Positions 22,181 through 34,524 of a stretch of 64,000 nucleotides of DNA are shown piece by piece. The DNA is from Hordeum vulgare subsp. vulgare (taxonomy: Eukaryota; Streptophyta; Magnoliopsida; Poales; Poaceae), in contig NC_058523.1 of NCBI RefSeq assembly GCF_904849725.1, positions 172,156,689-172,220,688 on the forward strand. Direction: 5' to 3'. The position numbers and the translations under genes are program-made. The notes under the pieces were generated by a model, which saw nothing but the letters and a program-made list of their open reading frames with translations, did not search any database and was not told where the DNA came from. Each line of letters opens with the position of its first letter. The first letter of the stretch is position 1.

Positions 22181-25100
22181 TTACATTGTAATAAATCTAA
22201 CACCCATACAGTTCTGGTGTTGATCATGTTTTGGCCGTGGAAGAGGTTTAGTCAGCGGGTCTGCTATATTCAGATCCGTGTGCACTTTGCATATATTCAC
22301 GTCCTCTCCCTCAACGTAGTCGCGGATGAGGTTGAAGCGTCGTTTGATGTGTCTGGTCTGCTTGTGAAACCGCGGTTCCTTTGCTAAGGCAATGGCACCC
22401 GTGTTGTCACAGAACAAGGTTATTGGATTCAGTGCGCTTGGCACCACTTCAAGATCCGTCATGAATTGCTTCATCCAGACACCCTCCTTAGCCGCCTCCG
22501 AGGCAGCCATGTACTCCACTTCACATGTAGAATCTGCTACGACGCTTTGCTTGGAACTGCACCAGCTTCCGCACCCCCATTAAGAATAAATACGTATCCG
22601 GTTTGTGACTTAGAGTCGTCCGGATCTGTGTCAAAGCTTGCATCGACGTAACCTTTTACGGCGAGCTCTTCGTCACCTCCATACACGAGAAACATCTCCT
22701 TAGTCCTTTTCAGGTACTTCAGGATATTCTTGACCGCTGTCCAGTGATCCACTCCTGGATTACTCTGGAACCTACCTGCCATACTTATGGCCAGGCTGAC
22801 ATCCGGTCTAGTGCACAACATCGCATACATGATAGAACCTATGGTTGAAGCATAGGGGACGGAGCGCATATGCTCTCTATCTTCATCAGTTGCTGGGCAC
22901 TGAGTCTTACTCAATCTCGTACCTTGTAAAACTGGCAAGAACCCTTTCTTGGACTGTTCCATTTTGAACCTCTTCAAAACTTTATCAAGGTATGTGCTTT
23001 GTGAAAGTCCTATCAGGCGTTTTGATCTATTCCTATACATCTTAATGCCTAGAATGTAAGCAGCTTCTCCTAGGTCCTTCATAGAGAAACTTTTATTCAA
23101 GTAATCCTTTATGCTCTCCAAAAACTCCACGTTGTTTCCAATCAACAATATGTCATCCACATATAATATTAGAAACGCCACAGAGCTCCCACTCACTTTC
23201 TTGTAAATACAAGATTCTCCAACCACTTGTATAAACCCAAATGCTTTGATCACCTCATCAAAACGTTTGTTCCAACTCCGAGATGCTTGCACCAGTCCAT
23301 AAATGGATCGCTGGAGCTTGCACACCTTGTCAGCATTTTTAGGATCGACAAAACCTTCGGGTTGTATCATATACAACTCTTCCTTAAGGAAACCGTTAAG
23401 GAACGCCGTTTTGACATCCATCTGCCAGATCTCATAATCGAAAAATGCAGCTATTGCTAACATGATTCTGACGGACTTAAGCATCGCTACGGGTGAGAAA
23501 GTCTCATCGTAGTCAACTCCTTGAACTTGTGAAAAACCCTTTGCCACAAATCGAGCTTTATAAACGGTCACATTGCCGTCAGCGTCCGTCTTCCTCTTAA
23601 AGATCCGTTTGTTCTGAATGGCCTTGCGGCCCTCAGGTAGTACCTCCAAAGTCCACACTTTGTTCTCATACATGGATCCTATCTCGGATTTCATGGCCTC
23701 TAGCCATTTGTTGGAATCTGGGCCCAGCATTGCTTCTTCATAATTTAAAGGTTCATTGTTGTCTAACAACATGATTGATAAGACGGGATTATCGTACCAC
23801 TCTGGAGCAGCACGTGGTCTCGTCGACCTGCGTGGTTCGACAGATACTTGAACTGGAGTTTCATGATCATCATCATTAACTTCCTCCTCAACCGGCGTCG
23901 CAATGACGGAGGTTTCCCCTTGCCCTACGCCACCATCCAGAGGGATGAGAGGTTCGACAACCTCGTCAAGTTCTATCTTCCTCCCACTCAACTCTCTCGA
24001 GAGAAACTCCTTCTCGAGAAAAGCTCCGTTTTTAGCAACAAACACTTTGCCCTCGGATTTGAGATAGAAGGTGTACCCAACTGTCTCTTTTGGGTAACCT
24101 ATGAAGACACACTTTTCTGCTTTGGGTTCCAGCTTTTCAGGCTGAAGCTTTTTGACATAAGCATCACATCCCCAAACTTTAAGAAACGACAACTTTGGCC
24201 TTTTGCCATACCACAGTTCGTATGGTGTCGTCTCAACGGATTTTGATGGTGCCCTATTTAAAGTGAATGCAGCTGTTTCTAATGCATAACCCCAAAACGA
24301 TAACGGCAAATCAGTAAGAGACATCATAGATCGCACCATCTCTAATAGAGTACGATTACGACGGTCGGACACACCATTACGCTGTGGTGTTCCAGGCGGT
24401 GTTAACTGTGAAACAATTCCACATTGTCTTAAGTGAGTACCAAACTCGAAACTCAGATATTCACCCCCACGATCAGATCGTAGGAACTTGATCTTCTTGT
24501 TACGATGATTTTCCACTTCACTCTGAAATTGCTTGAACTTTTCAAATGTTTCAGACTTGTGCTTCATCAAGTAGACATAACCATATCTACTTAAATCGTC
24601 AGTGAAGGTGAGAAAATAACGATATCCGCCGCGTGCCTCCACGCTCATCGGACCACACACATCGGTATGTATGATTTCCAACAAGTCACTTGCACGCTCC
24701 ATTGTTCCGGAGAACGGAGTCTTAGTCATCTTGCCCATGAGGCATGGTTCACACGTGTCAAGTGAATCAAAGTCAAGTGACTCCAAAAGTCCATCAACAT
24801 GGAGTTTCTTCATGCGCTTTACACCAATATGACCTAAGCGGCAGTGCCACAAAAATATGGCGCTATCATTGTTAACTCTAACTCTTTTGGTCTCAATGTT
24901 ATGTATATGCGTATCGCTATCAAGATTCAATATGAACAATCCTCTCACATTCGGTGCATGACCATAAAAGATGTTACTCATAGAAATAGAACAACCATTA
25001 TTCTCTGACTTAAAAGAGTAACCGTCTCGCAATAAACAAGATCCAGATATAATGTTCATGCTCAACGCAGGCACTAAATAACAACGATTTAAGTTCATCA

Positions 25101-26160
25101 CTAATCCTGACGGTAACTGAAGTGACACTGTGCCGACGGCGATTGCATCAACCTTGGAACCATTTCCTACGCGCATCGTCACTTCATCTTTTGCCAGCCT
25201 TCGTCTATTCCGCAGTTCCTGTTTCGAGTTGCAAATATGAGCAACAGAACCGGTATCGAATACCCAGGCACTACTACGAGAGCCGGTTAAGTACACATCA
25301 ATAACATGTATATCTAATATACCTGATTTTTCTTTGGCCGCCTTCTTATCTGCCAGATACTTGGGGCAATTGCGCTTCCAGTGACCCATACCCTTGCAAT
25401 AGTAACACTCCGTTTCAGGCTTAGGTCCAGCTTTGGGTTTCTTCGTCGGATTGGCAACAGGCTTGCCGCTCTTCTTCGAATTGCCCTTCTTGCCTTTGCC
25501 GTTTCTATTGAAACTAGTGGTCGTATTCACCATCAACACTTGATGCTCTTTATGGAGTTCAGACTCTGCGACTTTCAACATCGGAAACAACTCGCCGGGA
25601 GACTTGTTCATCCCTTGCATGTTGTAGTTCAACACAAAGCCTTTATAGCTTGGCGGCAGTGATTGAAGGATTCTGTCAGTGATAGCCTCTTGCGGGAGTT
25701 CAATCCCCAGCTCAGCTAGACGGTTTGAGTACCCAGACATTTTGAGCACATGTTCACTGACAGATGAGTTTTCCTCCATCTTGCAAGCATAGAATTTATC
25801 GGAGGTCTCATACCTCTCGATCCGGGCGTTCTTCTGAAAGATAAACTTCAACTCCTGGAACATCTCAAATGCTCCATGATGCTCAAAGCGACGTTGAAGT
25901 CCTGGTTCTAAGCCATACAAGACTGCACATTGAACTATTGAGTAGTCCTCCTTACGTGCTAACCAAGTGTTCTTAACATCCTAATCGGCCGTAGCGGGTG
26001 GTTCATCTCCTAGCGCAGCATTAAGGACATAATCCTTCTTCCCAGCTTGTAAGATTAGCTTAAGATTACGAGCCGAGTCTACAAAGTTGCTTCCATCATC
26101 TTTCAACTCAGCTTTCTTTAGGAACGTATTAAAATTCAGGATGACTGTCGCGTGAGCCAT
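22181..26160 (-). pseudogene. gag-pol: Copia gag-pol polyprotein, one nonsense and one frameshift
   Basis: Single polyprotein in the order gag, protease, integrase, RT, RNase H. ATG is at 26160. TAG at 25983-25981 replaces a Gln codon. From codon 81 (25920) the frame is open for 1,127 codons. Counting from there: CCHC knuckle CYYCKGMGHWKRNC at 172-185; protease FDTGS at 221-225; His/Cys zinc site LWHCRLGH to CEPC at 357-393; integrase HTDVCG (Asp 420) and SDRGGEY (Asp 483). The third catalytic position reads NGVSDRRNR, Asp instead of Glu at 519. RT shows QMDVKTAFLNG (833-843) and YVDD (920-923). A frameshift near 22560 splits the RNase H domain, whose end (VEYMAASEAAKE, then PLTKPLPR) is in another frame at 22519-22181. 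Confidence 0.95.
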
Positions 26161-27414
26161 GATCTACAACACAAGTATATTCAAAGTGGACTTAGACTAT
26201 GTTCAAGATAATTAGAGTTTAACTTAATCAAATTATTCGCTAAACTCCCACTCAAAAAGTACATCTCTCTAGTCATTTGAGTGGTTCATGATCCACTTAC
26301 ACTAGCTCAAGTCCGATCATCACGTGAGTTGAGTATAGTTTCAGTGGTAAGCATCCCTATGCTAATCATATCATCTATATGATTCATGATCGACCTTTCG
26401 GTCTCATGTGTTCCGAGGCCATGTCTGCACATGCTAGGCTCGTCAAGCTTAACCCGAGTGTTCCGCGTGCGCAACTGTTTTGCACCCGTTGTATGTGAAC
26501 GTTGAGTCTATCACACCCGATCATCACGTGGTGTCTCGAAACGACGAACTGTAGCAACGGTGCACAGTCGGGGAGAACACAATTTCGTCTTGAAATTTTA
26601 GTGAGAGATCACCTCATAATGCTACCGTCGTTCTAAGCAAAATAAGGTGCACAAAAGGATTAACATCACATGCAATTCATAAGTGACATGATATGGCCAT
26701 CATCACGTGCTTCTTGATCTTCATCACCAAAGCACTGACACGATCTTCTTGTCACCGGCGCCATGCCATGATCTCCATCAACGTGTTGCCATCGGGGTTG
26801 TCGTGCTACTCATGCTATTACTACTAAAGCTACAACCTAGCAAAATAGTAAACGCATCTGCAAGCACAAACGTTAGTATAAAGACAACCCTATGGCTCCT
26901 GCCGGTTGCCGTACCATCGACGTGCAAGTCGATATTTCTATTACAACATGATCATCTCATACATCCAATATATCACATCACATCGTTGGCCATATCACAT
27001 CACAAGCATACCCTGCAAAAACAAGTTAGACGTCCTCTAATTTTGTTGTTGCATGTTTTACGTGGCGACCAAGGGTATCTAGTAGGATCGCATCTTACTT
27101 ACGCAAACACCACAATGGAGATATATGAGTTGCTATTTAACCTCATCCAAGGACCTCCTCGGTCAAATCCGATTCAACTAAAGTTGGAGAAACCGACACT
27201 TGCCAATCATCTTTGAGCAACGGAGTTACTCGTAACGATGAAACCAGTCTCTCGTAAGCGTACGAGTAATGTCGGTCCAAGCTGCTTCAATCCAACAATA
27301 CCGCAGAATCAAGAAAAGACTAAGGAGGGCAGCAAAACGCACATCACCGCCCACAAAAACTTTTGTGTTCTACTCGAGAAGACATCTACGCATGAACCTA
27401 GCTCATGATGCCAT
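26161..27414 (-). other. Copia 5' leader and primer-binding site
   Basis: About 1.25 kb untranslated leader. The primer site TGGCATCATGAGC, near the initiator-Met tRNA complement, starts two bases inside from the LTR end at 27415. The same leader, on +, precedes gag in element C (53839-55105). No coding signal; a frame at 26707-27216 on the opposite strand is not supported. Confidence 0.75.
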
Positions 27415-29230
27415 TGTTGGGGAACGTCGCATGGGAAACAAAAAGTTTCCTACGCGCACGAAGACCTATCATGGTGATGTCCATCTACGAGAGGGGATGA
27501 GTGCTCTACGTACCCTTGTAGACCGTACAACAGTACGTTAGAGAATGCGGTTGATGTAGTGGAACGTCCTCACGTCCCTCGATCCGCCCCGCGACCAATC
27601 CCGCGATCAGTCCCACGATCTAGTACCGAACGGATGGCACCTCCGCGTTCAGCACACGTACAGCTCAACGATGATCTCGGCCTTCTTGATCCAGCAAGAG
27701 AGATGGAGAGGTAGAAGAGTTCTCCGGCAGCATGACGGCGCTCCGGAGGTTGGTGATGACCTTGTCTAAGCAGGGCTCTGCCCGAGCTCCGCAGAAACGC
27801 GATCTAGAGGAAAAACCGTGGAGGTATGTGGTCGGGCTCCCGTGGAAAAGTCGTCTCAAATCAGCCCCAATACCTCCGTATATATAGGTGGGAGGGAGGG
27901 GACCTTGCCTTGGGGCTCAAGGAGCCCCAAGGGGGTCGGCCGAGCCAAGGGGGGAAAGCTCCCCCCCCAAACCGAGTTGGACTTGGTTTGGTGGGTGGGA
28001 GTCCTTCCCTTCCTTCCCACCTCCCTTTTTTTTCTTTCTCTTTGATTTTTCTTTGTGTGGCGCATAGGGCCCTTTTGGGCTGTCCCACCAGCCCAGTAAG
28101 GGCTGGTGCGCCACCCTTATGGCCTATGGGCTTCCCCGGGGTGGGTTGCCCCCCCGGTGAACTCCCGGAACCCATTCGTCATTCCCGGTACATTCCCGGT
28201 AACTCCGAAAACCTTCCGGTAATCAAATGAGGTCATCCTATATGTCAATCTTCGTTTCCGGACTATTCCGGAAACCCTCGTGACGTCCGTGATCTCATCC
28301 GGGACTCCGAACAACATTGGGTAACCAACCATATAACTCAAATACGCATAAAACAACGTCGAACCTTAAGTGTGCAGACCCTGCGGGTTCGAGAACTATG
28401 TAGACATGACCCGAGAGACTCCTCGGTCAATATCCAATAGCAGGACCTGGATGCCCATATTGGATCCTACATATTCCACGAAGATCTTGTCGTTTGAATC
28501 TCAGTGCCAAGGATTCATATAATCCCGTATGTCATTCCCTTTGTCCTTCGGTATGTTACTTGCCCGAGATTCGATCGTCAGTATCCGTATACCTATTTCA
28601 ATCTCGTTTACCGGCAAGTCTCTTTACTCGTTCCGTAATACAAGATCCCACAACTTACACTAAGTTACATTGCTTTCAAGGCTTGCGTGTGATGTTGTAT
28701 TACCGAGTGGGCCCCGAGATACCTCTCCGTCATACGGAGTGACAAATCCCAGTCTTGATCCATACTAACTCAACTAACACCTTCGGAGATACCTGTAGAG
28801 CATCTTTATAGTCACCCAGTTACGTTGCGACGTTTGATACACACAAGGCATTCCTCCGGTGTCAGTGAGTTATATGATCTCATGGTCATAGGAATAAATA
28901 CTTGACACGCAGAAAACAGTAGCAACAAAATGACACGATCAACATGCTACATCTATTAGTTTGGGTCTAGTCCATCACGTGATTCTCCTAATGACGTGAT
29001 CCAGTTATCAAGCAACAACACCTTGTTCATAATCAGAAGACACTGGCTATCTTTGATCAACTGGCTAGCCAACTAGAGGCTTGCTAGGGACGGTGTTTTG
29101 TCTATGTATCCACACATGTAAATGAGTCTTCATTCAATACAATTATAGCATGGATAATAAACGATTATCTTGATACAGGAATTATAATAATAACTATATT
29201 TATTATTGCCTCTAGGGCATAATTCCAACA
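27415..29230 (-). repeat. 5' LTR of the copia element (minus strand)
   Basis: 1,816 bp, full-length form. A TATA box is at 27879-27886 on minus (TATATATA). This LTR would drive element transcription leftwards through gag-pol. Confidence 0.95.
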
Positions 29231-29830
29231 GTTACTCTGTTCTTATGAACTCAATACACTAGATGCATGCTGGATAGCGGTCGACGTGTGGAGTAATAAT
29301 AGTAGATGCATAAAGTATCGGTCTACTTGTTTTGGACGTGATACCTATATGTATGATCATTGCCATAGATAGCGTCATGACTTTGCGAGGTTCTATCAAT
29401 TGCTCGATAGTAATTCATGAGAGAAGCTACTAGTAAACACTACGGCCCTCGGGTCTATTCACAACTATCATCTCCACTTTTACTTTTACTTTGCTTTGTT
29501 TACTTTTTGCTCTCAGTTCTCACTTTGCAAACAATCTATAAGGGATTGACAACCCCTTCATAGCATTGGGTGCAAGCTCTTTGTGTTTGTGCAGGTACTT
29601 GTGACTTGACGCGATCCTCCTACTGGATTGATACCTTGGTTCTCAAACTGAGGGAAATACTTACCGCCGCTGTGCTACATCACCCTTTCCTCTTCAAGGG
29701 AACACCAACGCAAGGCTCCAAGTTCACGGGGAATCCTTTGCATATTTGCCAAGGAAATCCCTATAGGCGTAGCTCGTAGCAGAAGGATTCCTAGCGCCGT
29801 TTCCAGGGAAGGTCTTTTGTTGCCGTAGCA
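29231..29830 (+). repeat. 3' LTR of element A, piece 3 of 3
   Basis: Resumes with GTTACTCTGTTC, matching 1379 onward of the 5' LTR, and ends CCGTAGCA at 29830. One deletion of about 24 bp relative to the 5' LTR lies near 29415. It is followed by the element A duplication CCCAC. Confidence 0.85.
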
Positions 29831-29835
29831 CCCAC

Positions 29836-30055
29836 CGGCAGCACTCGGCCAAAGAAGGCATAAAGGCGATGTAGGAAATGCAACGTTCAAGAGGCTTAAA
29901 GCAAGACATCAAGGGTAGTTATACTCGCCGTTACCAGTAATGGCTATAATAATGCTCCTTCATTCTCATTGTAGCTGCTCCTGAATGGGGTTCGACACAC
30001 TCTATGTAAGCCTCCCATGAGCCCTGTGAATAGAGTTCAACACCTTTGTAATCAT
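29836..30055 (+). repeat. Old Tat-type LTR fragment, left part
   Basis: ACACTCTATGTAAGCCTCCC near 29997 resembles the CTCTATATAAGCCGCCC promoter segment of the Tat LTR (20065). It continues after the solo LTR at 31586. Element A inserted upstream of it. Confidence 0.5.
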
Positions 30056-31580
30056 TGATACTTGTGACCTGTGTTGGGTTTTTCCCCGAAGAGGAGGGGA
30101 TGGTGCACCACGGTATAGATAAACATTTCCCTCGGTGTGAACCAAGGTTATTGAACCAATAAGAGGATCACACAACTTCCCGTCTCAGCACCTACACACA
30201 AAAGGGCACACACTTGCACCCAATACGATCAAGAGGGTTGTAAATCCCCTTGAACTCGTTACTTGCAAGAAAATGAGAAGTGTGGATGATAATTGATAAA
30301 TATAAAATAGAAAATAAATAAAAAGTAAACAATGGTAGCAAGGTATTGAGAGCGTTTGTAAATATGTATATGTGAATAGATCCGGGGGCCATAGTGTTCG
30401 CTAGAGACTTCTCTCTTGAAGAAGGGATACGGTGGGTAAACAAATTACTATTGGGAATTGATAGAAAAGCGCATAGTTATGAAATATTTATTCACGACAA
30501 TGATTATGTGTCTATAGGCATCACATCCATAAACAAGTAGACCGACTCCTGCTTGCATCTACTACTATTACTTTGCCCATCAACCGCTATCTAGCATGCA
30601 TCTAGAGTATTAAGTAGAACAGAGTAATGCTTGGCGAACAATGACATGATGTAGACAAAGACAATCTCGTTCCATACTTAGTGGCAACAATACAAATATG
30701 CATCTTCTCCCCTACTTTGTCAGTGGGATATAGAGCACCACAAGATTGAACCCACTACAACACACCTCTCTCACTTACGATAGATCAATCTAGTTGGCCA
30801 AACCAAATCAATAATGATCATGCAAATAAAAATCAAATAATAATTGAGATGGGACTCAAATATTTTTCTCGAATAATCTAAACATAAATCCACAATTCAT
30901 CGGATCCCAACAAACACACTGCATAAAGTGAGTACATAAGATAGATTACCATTGGAATCGCGGTGATCTTGGCAATGAAGAACATAAAGAGAGACAGAGA
31001 CATCTAGGTACTAGCTATGGACACATAGGTCTGTGGTGAACTACTCACATATCACCATGGAAGGATTAAGGTTGATGTAGAGGCCCTCCATGATCGATCC
31101 TCCCTCCTACAAGGCACCCGAACAAAGCTCTAGATGGGCACACGATGGAACAAAGATTGCGGCGGCAGAAAAAGTGTTTCGGGAGGCTCTCTAGGGTTTT
31201 TGGGATTTATTAGAATTTAGAGGACACATAGGGGCGTCTGTGGCCGAGGGAGGCGACCAAAGGCCATCAGGGTGCGACCACCCCCTGGGCGCGCCTTGTT
31301 GACTTGTGGGGCCCTCGTGCGGCCTCCAATCTTCTCTCGAAGCTTCTAGGTCTTGTTTTGGTCCAAAAAAACATTAAAAAGTTTCGGGGTATTTGGACTT
31401 CGTTTGGTACTGTAAACGTGAAAAGCCAAAAACATGCAGAAAACAACAACTAACACTCGGTTAAAAGGTTAGTGCTCAAAATTAATGTAAAACAACAAAT
31501 AAATGCCTAAAAAGCATCCTAGAATGATAATATAATAGAATTAAACAATCAAAAAATTTAGATACGTTGGAGACATATCA
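30056..31580 (-). mobile_element. Solo LTR of an Athila-type gypsy element (minus strand)
   Basis: 1,525 bp with ends TGATACTTGTGACC and GGAGACATATCA, so on minus it starts TGATATGTCTCC. Flanks ATCAT (30051-30055) and ATAAT (31581-31585) are a near-perfect 5-base duplication. No internal sequence remains, so it arose by recombination between the two LTRs. Removing it joins two parts of an old Tat-type LTR. Confidence 0.8.
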
Positions 31581-31585
31581 ATAAT

Positions 31586-31747
31586 ACACCCAAGATAAAA
31601 CATCAGCCTTCGGGCACGAGATGTAGGGCTTTTACCTCTCTAAAGGGGCCCAGACTCGTTACATCCGAGTGATACACCTATGCCGTAGCTAGGCTTTGCC
31701 TCTCGTTCATACCCCTAGTACTCATTGTCATGTTTGTTGCCTCGATA
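31586..31747 (+). repeat. Old Tat-type LTR fragment, right part
   Basis: GATGTAGGGCTTTTACCTC and GCCGTAGCTAGGCT parallel 8304-8370 of the Tat LTR. It ends CTCGATA just before a primer site, where the intact LTR reads ACGACA. Confidence 0.75.
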
Positions 31748-32431
31748 GTTGGCGCCCACTGTGAGGCTAAAAGCAAATACCCGATGCAGGTGGAATTTTC
31801 ATCATCATCATAATCCTTGATGGTGAGATCCGATCCGGGGCTCTTAGCTTCATCGTCGATGACTCAGCGTGTCTCCTGGAAACTCTGCTCGATGTGGAGG
31901 CGCCGGCCATTCGCGGCATGGTACACTTCCACGCATCTCCTACGGATTCCTACTCTATCAACCCTCGGTTCGGCACCTAGTGGCTCCCCTTATTCTGGCT
32001 AGCTGCCGTTGCAAGTGCTCTAGACATTGACAGCTCTAGCGTTGGGTCAAGCATGTCGTGGCCTTCCTGGCCACAGCTCGACATGTGGCGACCTTCGATC
32101 CCAACGTTCATGTCCTCAACCTATTTTCCACACTCTACGAGGATTCCAAGGACCTCCTCGGTATATAAATGCCTGCGATGGCAGCGCACACGCTTCATGT
32201 GGGCACATCAACATTAACTGCGAAGATGAGCACTCCAATGGCCATGATCCGTAGGTTCCACAAGCTCTCACTCGAGAGCGAAGGGAGGACCTTCAGCAAA
32301 GGAACGCACATGGTTGTGCACCCTCATCATAGGGACAACTCCTGAGGCCCTGGCCATGGAGTCGGCGCATCTCGCCACTATGGCAGAGTTGGAACACCTT
32401 GAGAGGGTGCAAAAAGAATTGGATGGACGTG
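31748..32431 (+). pseudogene. gag: Old Tat-type element: primer site and gag start, decayed
   Basis: GTTGGCGCCCACTGTGAGGC at 31748 is the primer site. Downstream, GALSFIVDD (about 31835) and LLDVEAPAIRGMVHFHAS align with the gag start of the Tat element at 8540-8630. A stop follows near 31978 and the rest is out of frame. A later helical stretch (about 32357-32430, MAELEHLERVQKELDGR) is typical of gag linkers. An Angela-type LTR cuts it at 32432. Confidence 0.65.
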
Positions 32432-34223
32432 TGTTTGGGAATGTCGCATGGGAAACAGAAAATTTCCTATGCTCACCAAGATCAATATGTGGAGATTAAC
32501 AACTACGAGAGGGGGGGTGCATCTACATACCATTGTAGATTGCTAAGAGGAAGCGTTGAGAAATGCGGTTGATGTAGTCGAACGTCTTTGCGATCCAATC
32601 ATGATCTGTCCCGCGATGCAATCATGAAACGTCATGTGATCCAATGACGAACGTTCCGGTCAAGTGTCGAACGGACGGCAACTCCGCGTTTAGCACATGT
32701 ACAACTCGATGACGCCTTCACCACCTCGATCGAGCGAGCGAAGGTGAAGAAGTAGTTGAGTGCTTCAGTAGCACGAAGGCGTGGTGGCGGTGATGGTGGA
32801 ATGATCTCGGTAGAGCTTTGTCAAGCACTACCACAATCGTGACGGTGGAGAAATAATACAAGAGGGAGAGAGAGAGAGAGGATGGTTGCGCCATGGCTTT
32901 CAAGTGCGGGTGCTGCCCCCTCTCCTCTAGTATATACAAGGGGATGGGAGGAGAAGGCCTGCGCCCTAGGGTTCCCCTAGGGTGGGGCGGTGTCCACCAA
33001 TAGGTGGCTAGCTCCCCAAGGAACGAGGGGCAGCAACCACCTATAGGCTAGCCCTCCTGCTTGGCGCATGGGCCTTAGGTGGGAGGGGCAGCCAGCCCAC
33101 CAGGGGCTTGTGTACCACCTCTTACAGCCCATGGGGCCCTCGGGGGCAAGTGGACCCTCTCGGTGGACCCCCGGAACCTCCGTCACGAAACGGGTAACCT
33201 TTTGGAACTCTTTCATACATCGAATACCAACTTCCTATATATCAATCTTTACCTCCAGACCATTCCAAAGCTTCTTGTCATGCACAAGATATAATCCGTG
33301 ACTCCGAACAACCTTCGGTCACCAACACAATAACTGAACTATATCTATGTCGTCACTGAACGTTAAGTGTGCACACCTTGCAGGTTCGAGAACTATGCAG
33401 ACATGACCGAGACACCTCAACGGTGAATAACCAATAGCGGGACCTGGATGCCCATATTGGTTCCTACATATTCCATGAAGATCTTTATCGTTAAACCACG
33501 ATGTTAAGGATTCAGCTAATCATGTATGCAGTTCCCTTTGTCCATCAGTATTTTAGTTGCCCGAGATTCGATCATCGGTATCCCCATACGTAGTTCAATC
33601 TCGTTACCGGCAAGTCTCTTTACTCATTGTGTAATACAAGATCCTGTGACTAACTACTTAGTCACATTACTTGCATGCTCATTGTGATGCTGTATTACCG
33701 AGTGGGCCCCAACATACCTCTTCGTCATACAGAGTGACAAATCCCAGTCTTGATCCATGCCATCTCAACAGGCACCCTCGGAGATATCTGTAGAGCATCT
33801 TTATAATCGCCCAGTAATGTTGTGATGTTTGGTACACACAAGGCATTCCTCCGGTGTCAGTGAGTTGCATGATTTCATGGTCATAGGAACATATACAATG
33901 ACATGCATACAACAATAGAAGTAAACTGGATACGATCAAACACTATGCTTAAGGTTTGGGTCTTGTCCATCACATCATTCTCCTAATGATGTGATCCCGT
34001 TATCAAATGATAACTCATGTTTATGGCTTCGAAAACTTAGCCATCTTTGATCAACGAGCTAGTCCAGTAGAGGATTACTAGGGACACATTGTTGTCTATG
34101 TATCCACACATGTATTTGAGTTTGCCATCAATACAATTATAGCATGGATAATAAACGATTATTATGAACAAGGAAATATAATAATAACCACTTTATTCTT
34201 TCCTCTAGGGCATATTTCCAACA
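32432..34223 (-). mobile_element. Solo Angela/BARE1-type LTR (minus strand)
   Basis: 1,792 bp with ends TGTTTGGGAATGTCGCATGG and GCATATTTCCAACA. It is clearly older than the other copies, with many changes against 27415-29230. The flanking five bases (ACGTG and ATTTT) do not match, so a simple solo LTR is not proven; a rearrangement or decayed duplication is possible. It includes an (AG)n run at about 32864-32880. Confidence 0.8.
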
Positions 34224-34524
34224 ATTTTGCCATCAACAACCGAGCTCAAGTCGTAACCCACGTCGATTGTTCCCGAGTGACCAGTCTCTGAACTATCGAG
34301 TGCTCAACACACCATTACAAAACTCGGTGGTGACTACCAGAATTGTCGTATCCATCCAACCATCTAGCCCCATAGCTGGAGAAGGAATCCGTCTTTCCAA
34401 GGCCCCCTGAAGATGGATCTATCACTGAACGTGTCTATTTTGCGGTCTCACGATAGTATCCATAGACGTTCGTCCGCGCCGAGACGGTTTAGTCGGCTTA
34501 CAACCCACTTGTATCCGGGAGGCG
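34224..34524. other. Unassigned segment between two LTRs
   Basis: No open frame of note and no recognised motif. It could be further decayed gag of the old Tat-type element. Its right edge is the TGATACATCTCC start of the LTR fragment at 34525. Confidence 0.35.

Larger units (their letters stand above)
20517..29230 (-). mobile_element. BARE1/Angela-type copia retrotransposon, full length
   Basis: Inserted in the 3' LTR of element A with duplication GTTAC (20512-20516 and 29231-29235). On the minus strand the 5' LTR is 29230-27415, then leader, gag-pol (26160-22181), polypurine tract, and 3' LTR 22128-20517. LTR ends TGTTGGAATT...CCCCAACA and the leader start TGGCATCATGAGCTAGG are diagnostic of the BARE1/Angela/WIS group. 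The coding region has only one nonsense change and one frameshift, so it is the best-preserved polyprotein in the window. Confidence 0.95.
397..29830 (+). mobile_element. Element A: Athila-type gypsy LTR retrotransposon, non-autonomous, host of two nested elements
   Basis: The element starts and ends with LTRs opening TGATACGTCTCAAACG. The 5' LTR is 397-2005. The 3' LTR is the sum of 7114-7862, 20275-20516 and 29231-29830. The flanking 5-base duplication is CCCGC at 392-396 and CCCAC at 29831-29835, differing by one change. The primer sites match the 3' end of tRNA-Asp, as in Athila elements. The internal part (2006-7113) has a gag-protease frame but no reverse transcriptase, RNase H or integrase motifs, so it would depend on proteins from relatives. 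The two insertions in its 3' LTR account for about 21 kb of its span. Sabrina or WHAM is the likely family name, from memory only. Confidence 0.85.

Noticed and set aside
26707..27216. 169-codon plus frame in the copia leader
   Set aside because: The leader is untranslated in this family. Frame content is low-complexity Leu/His/Thr and is not kept in the leader of element C.
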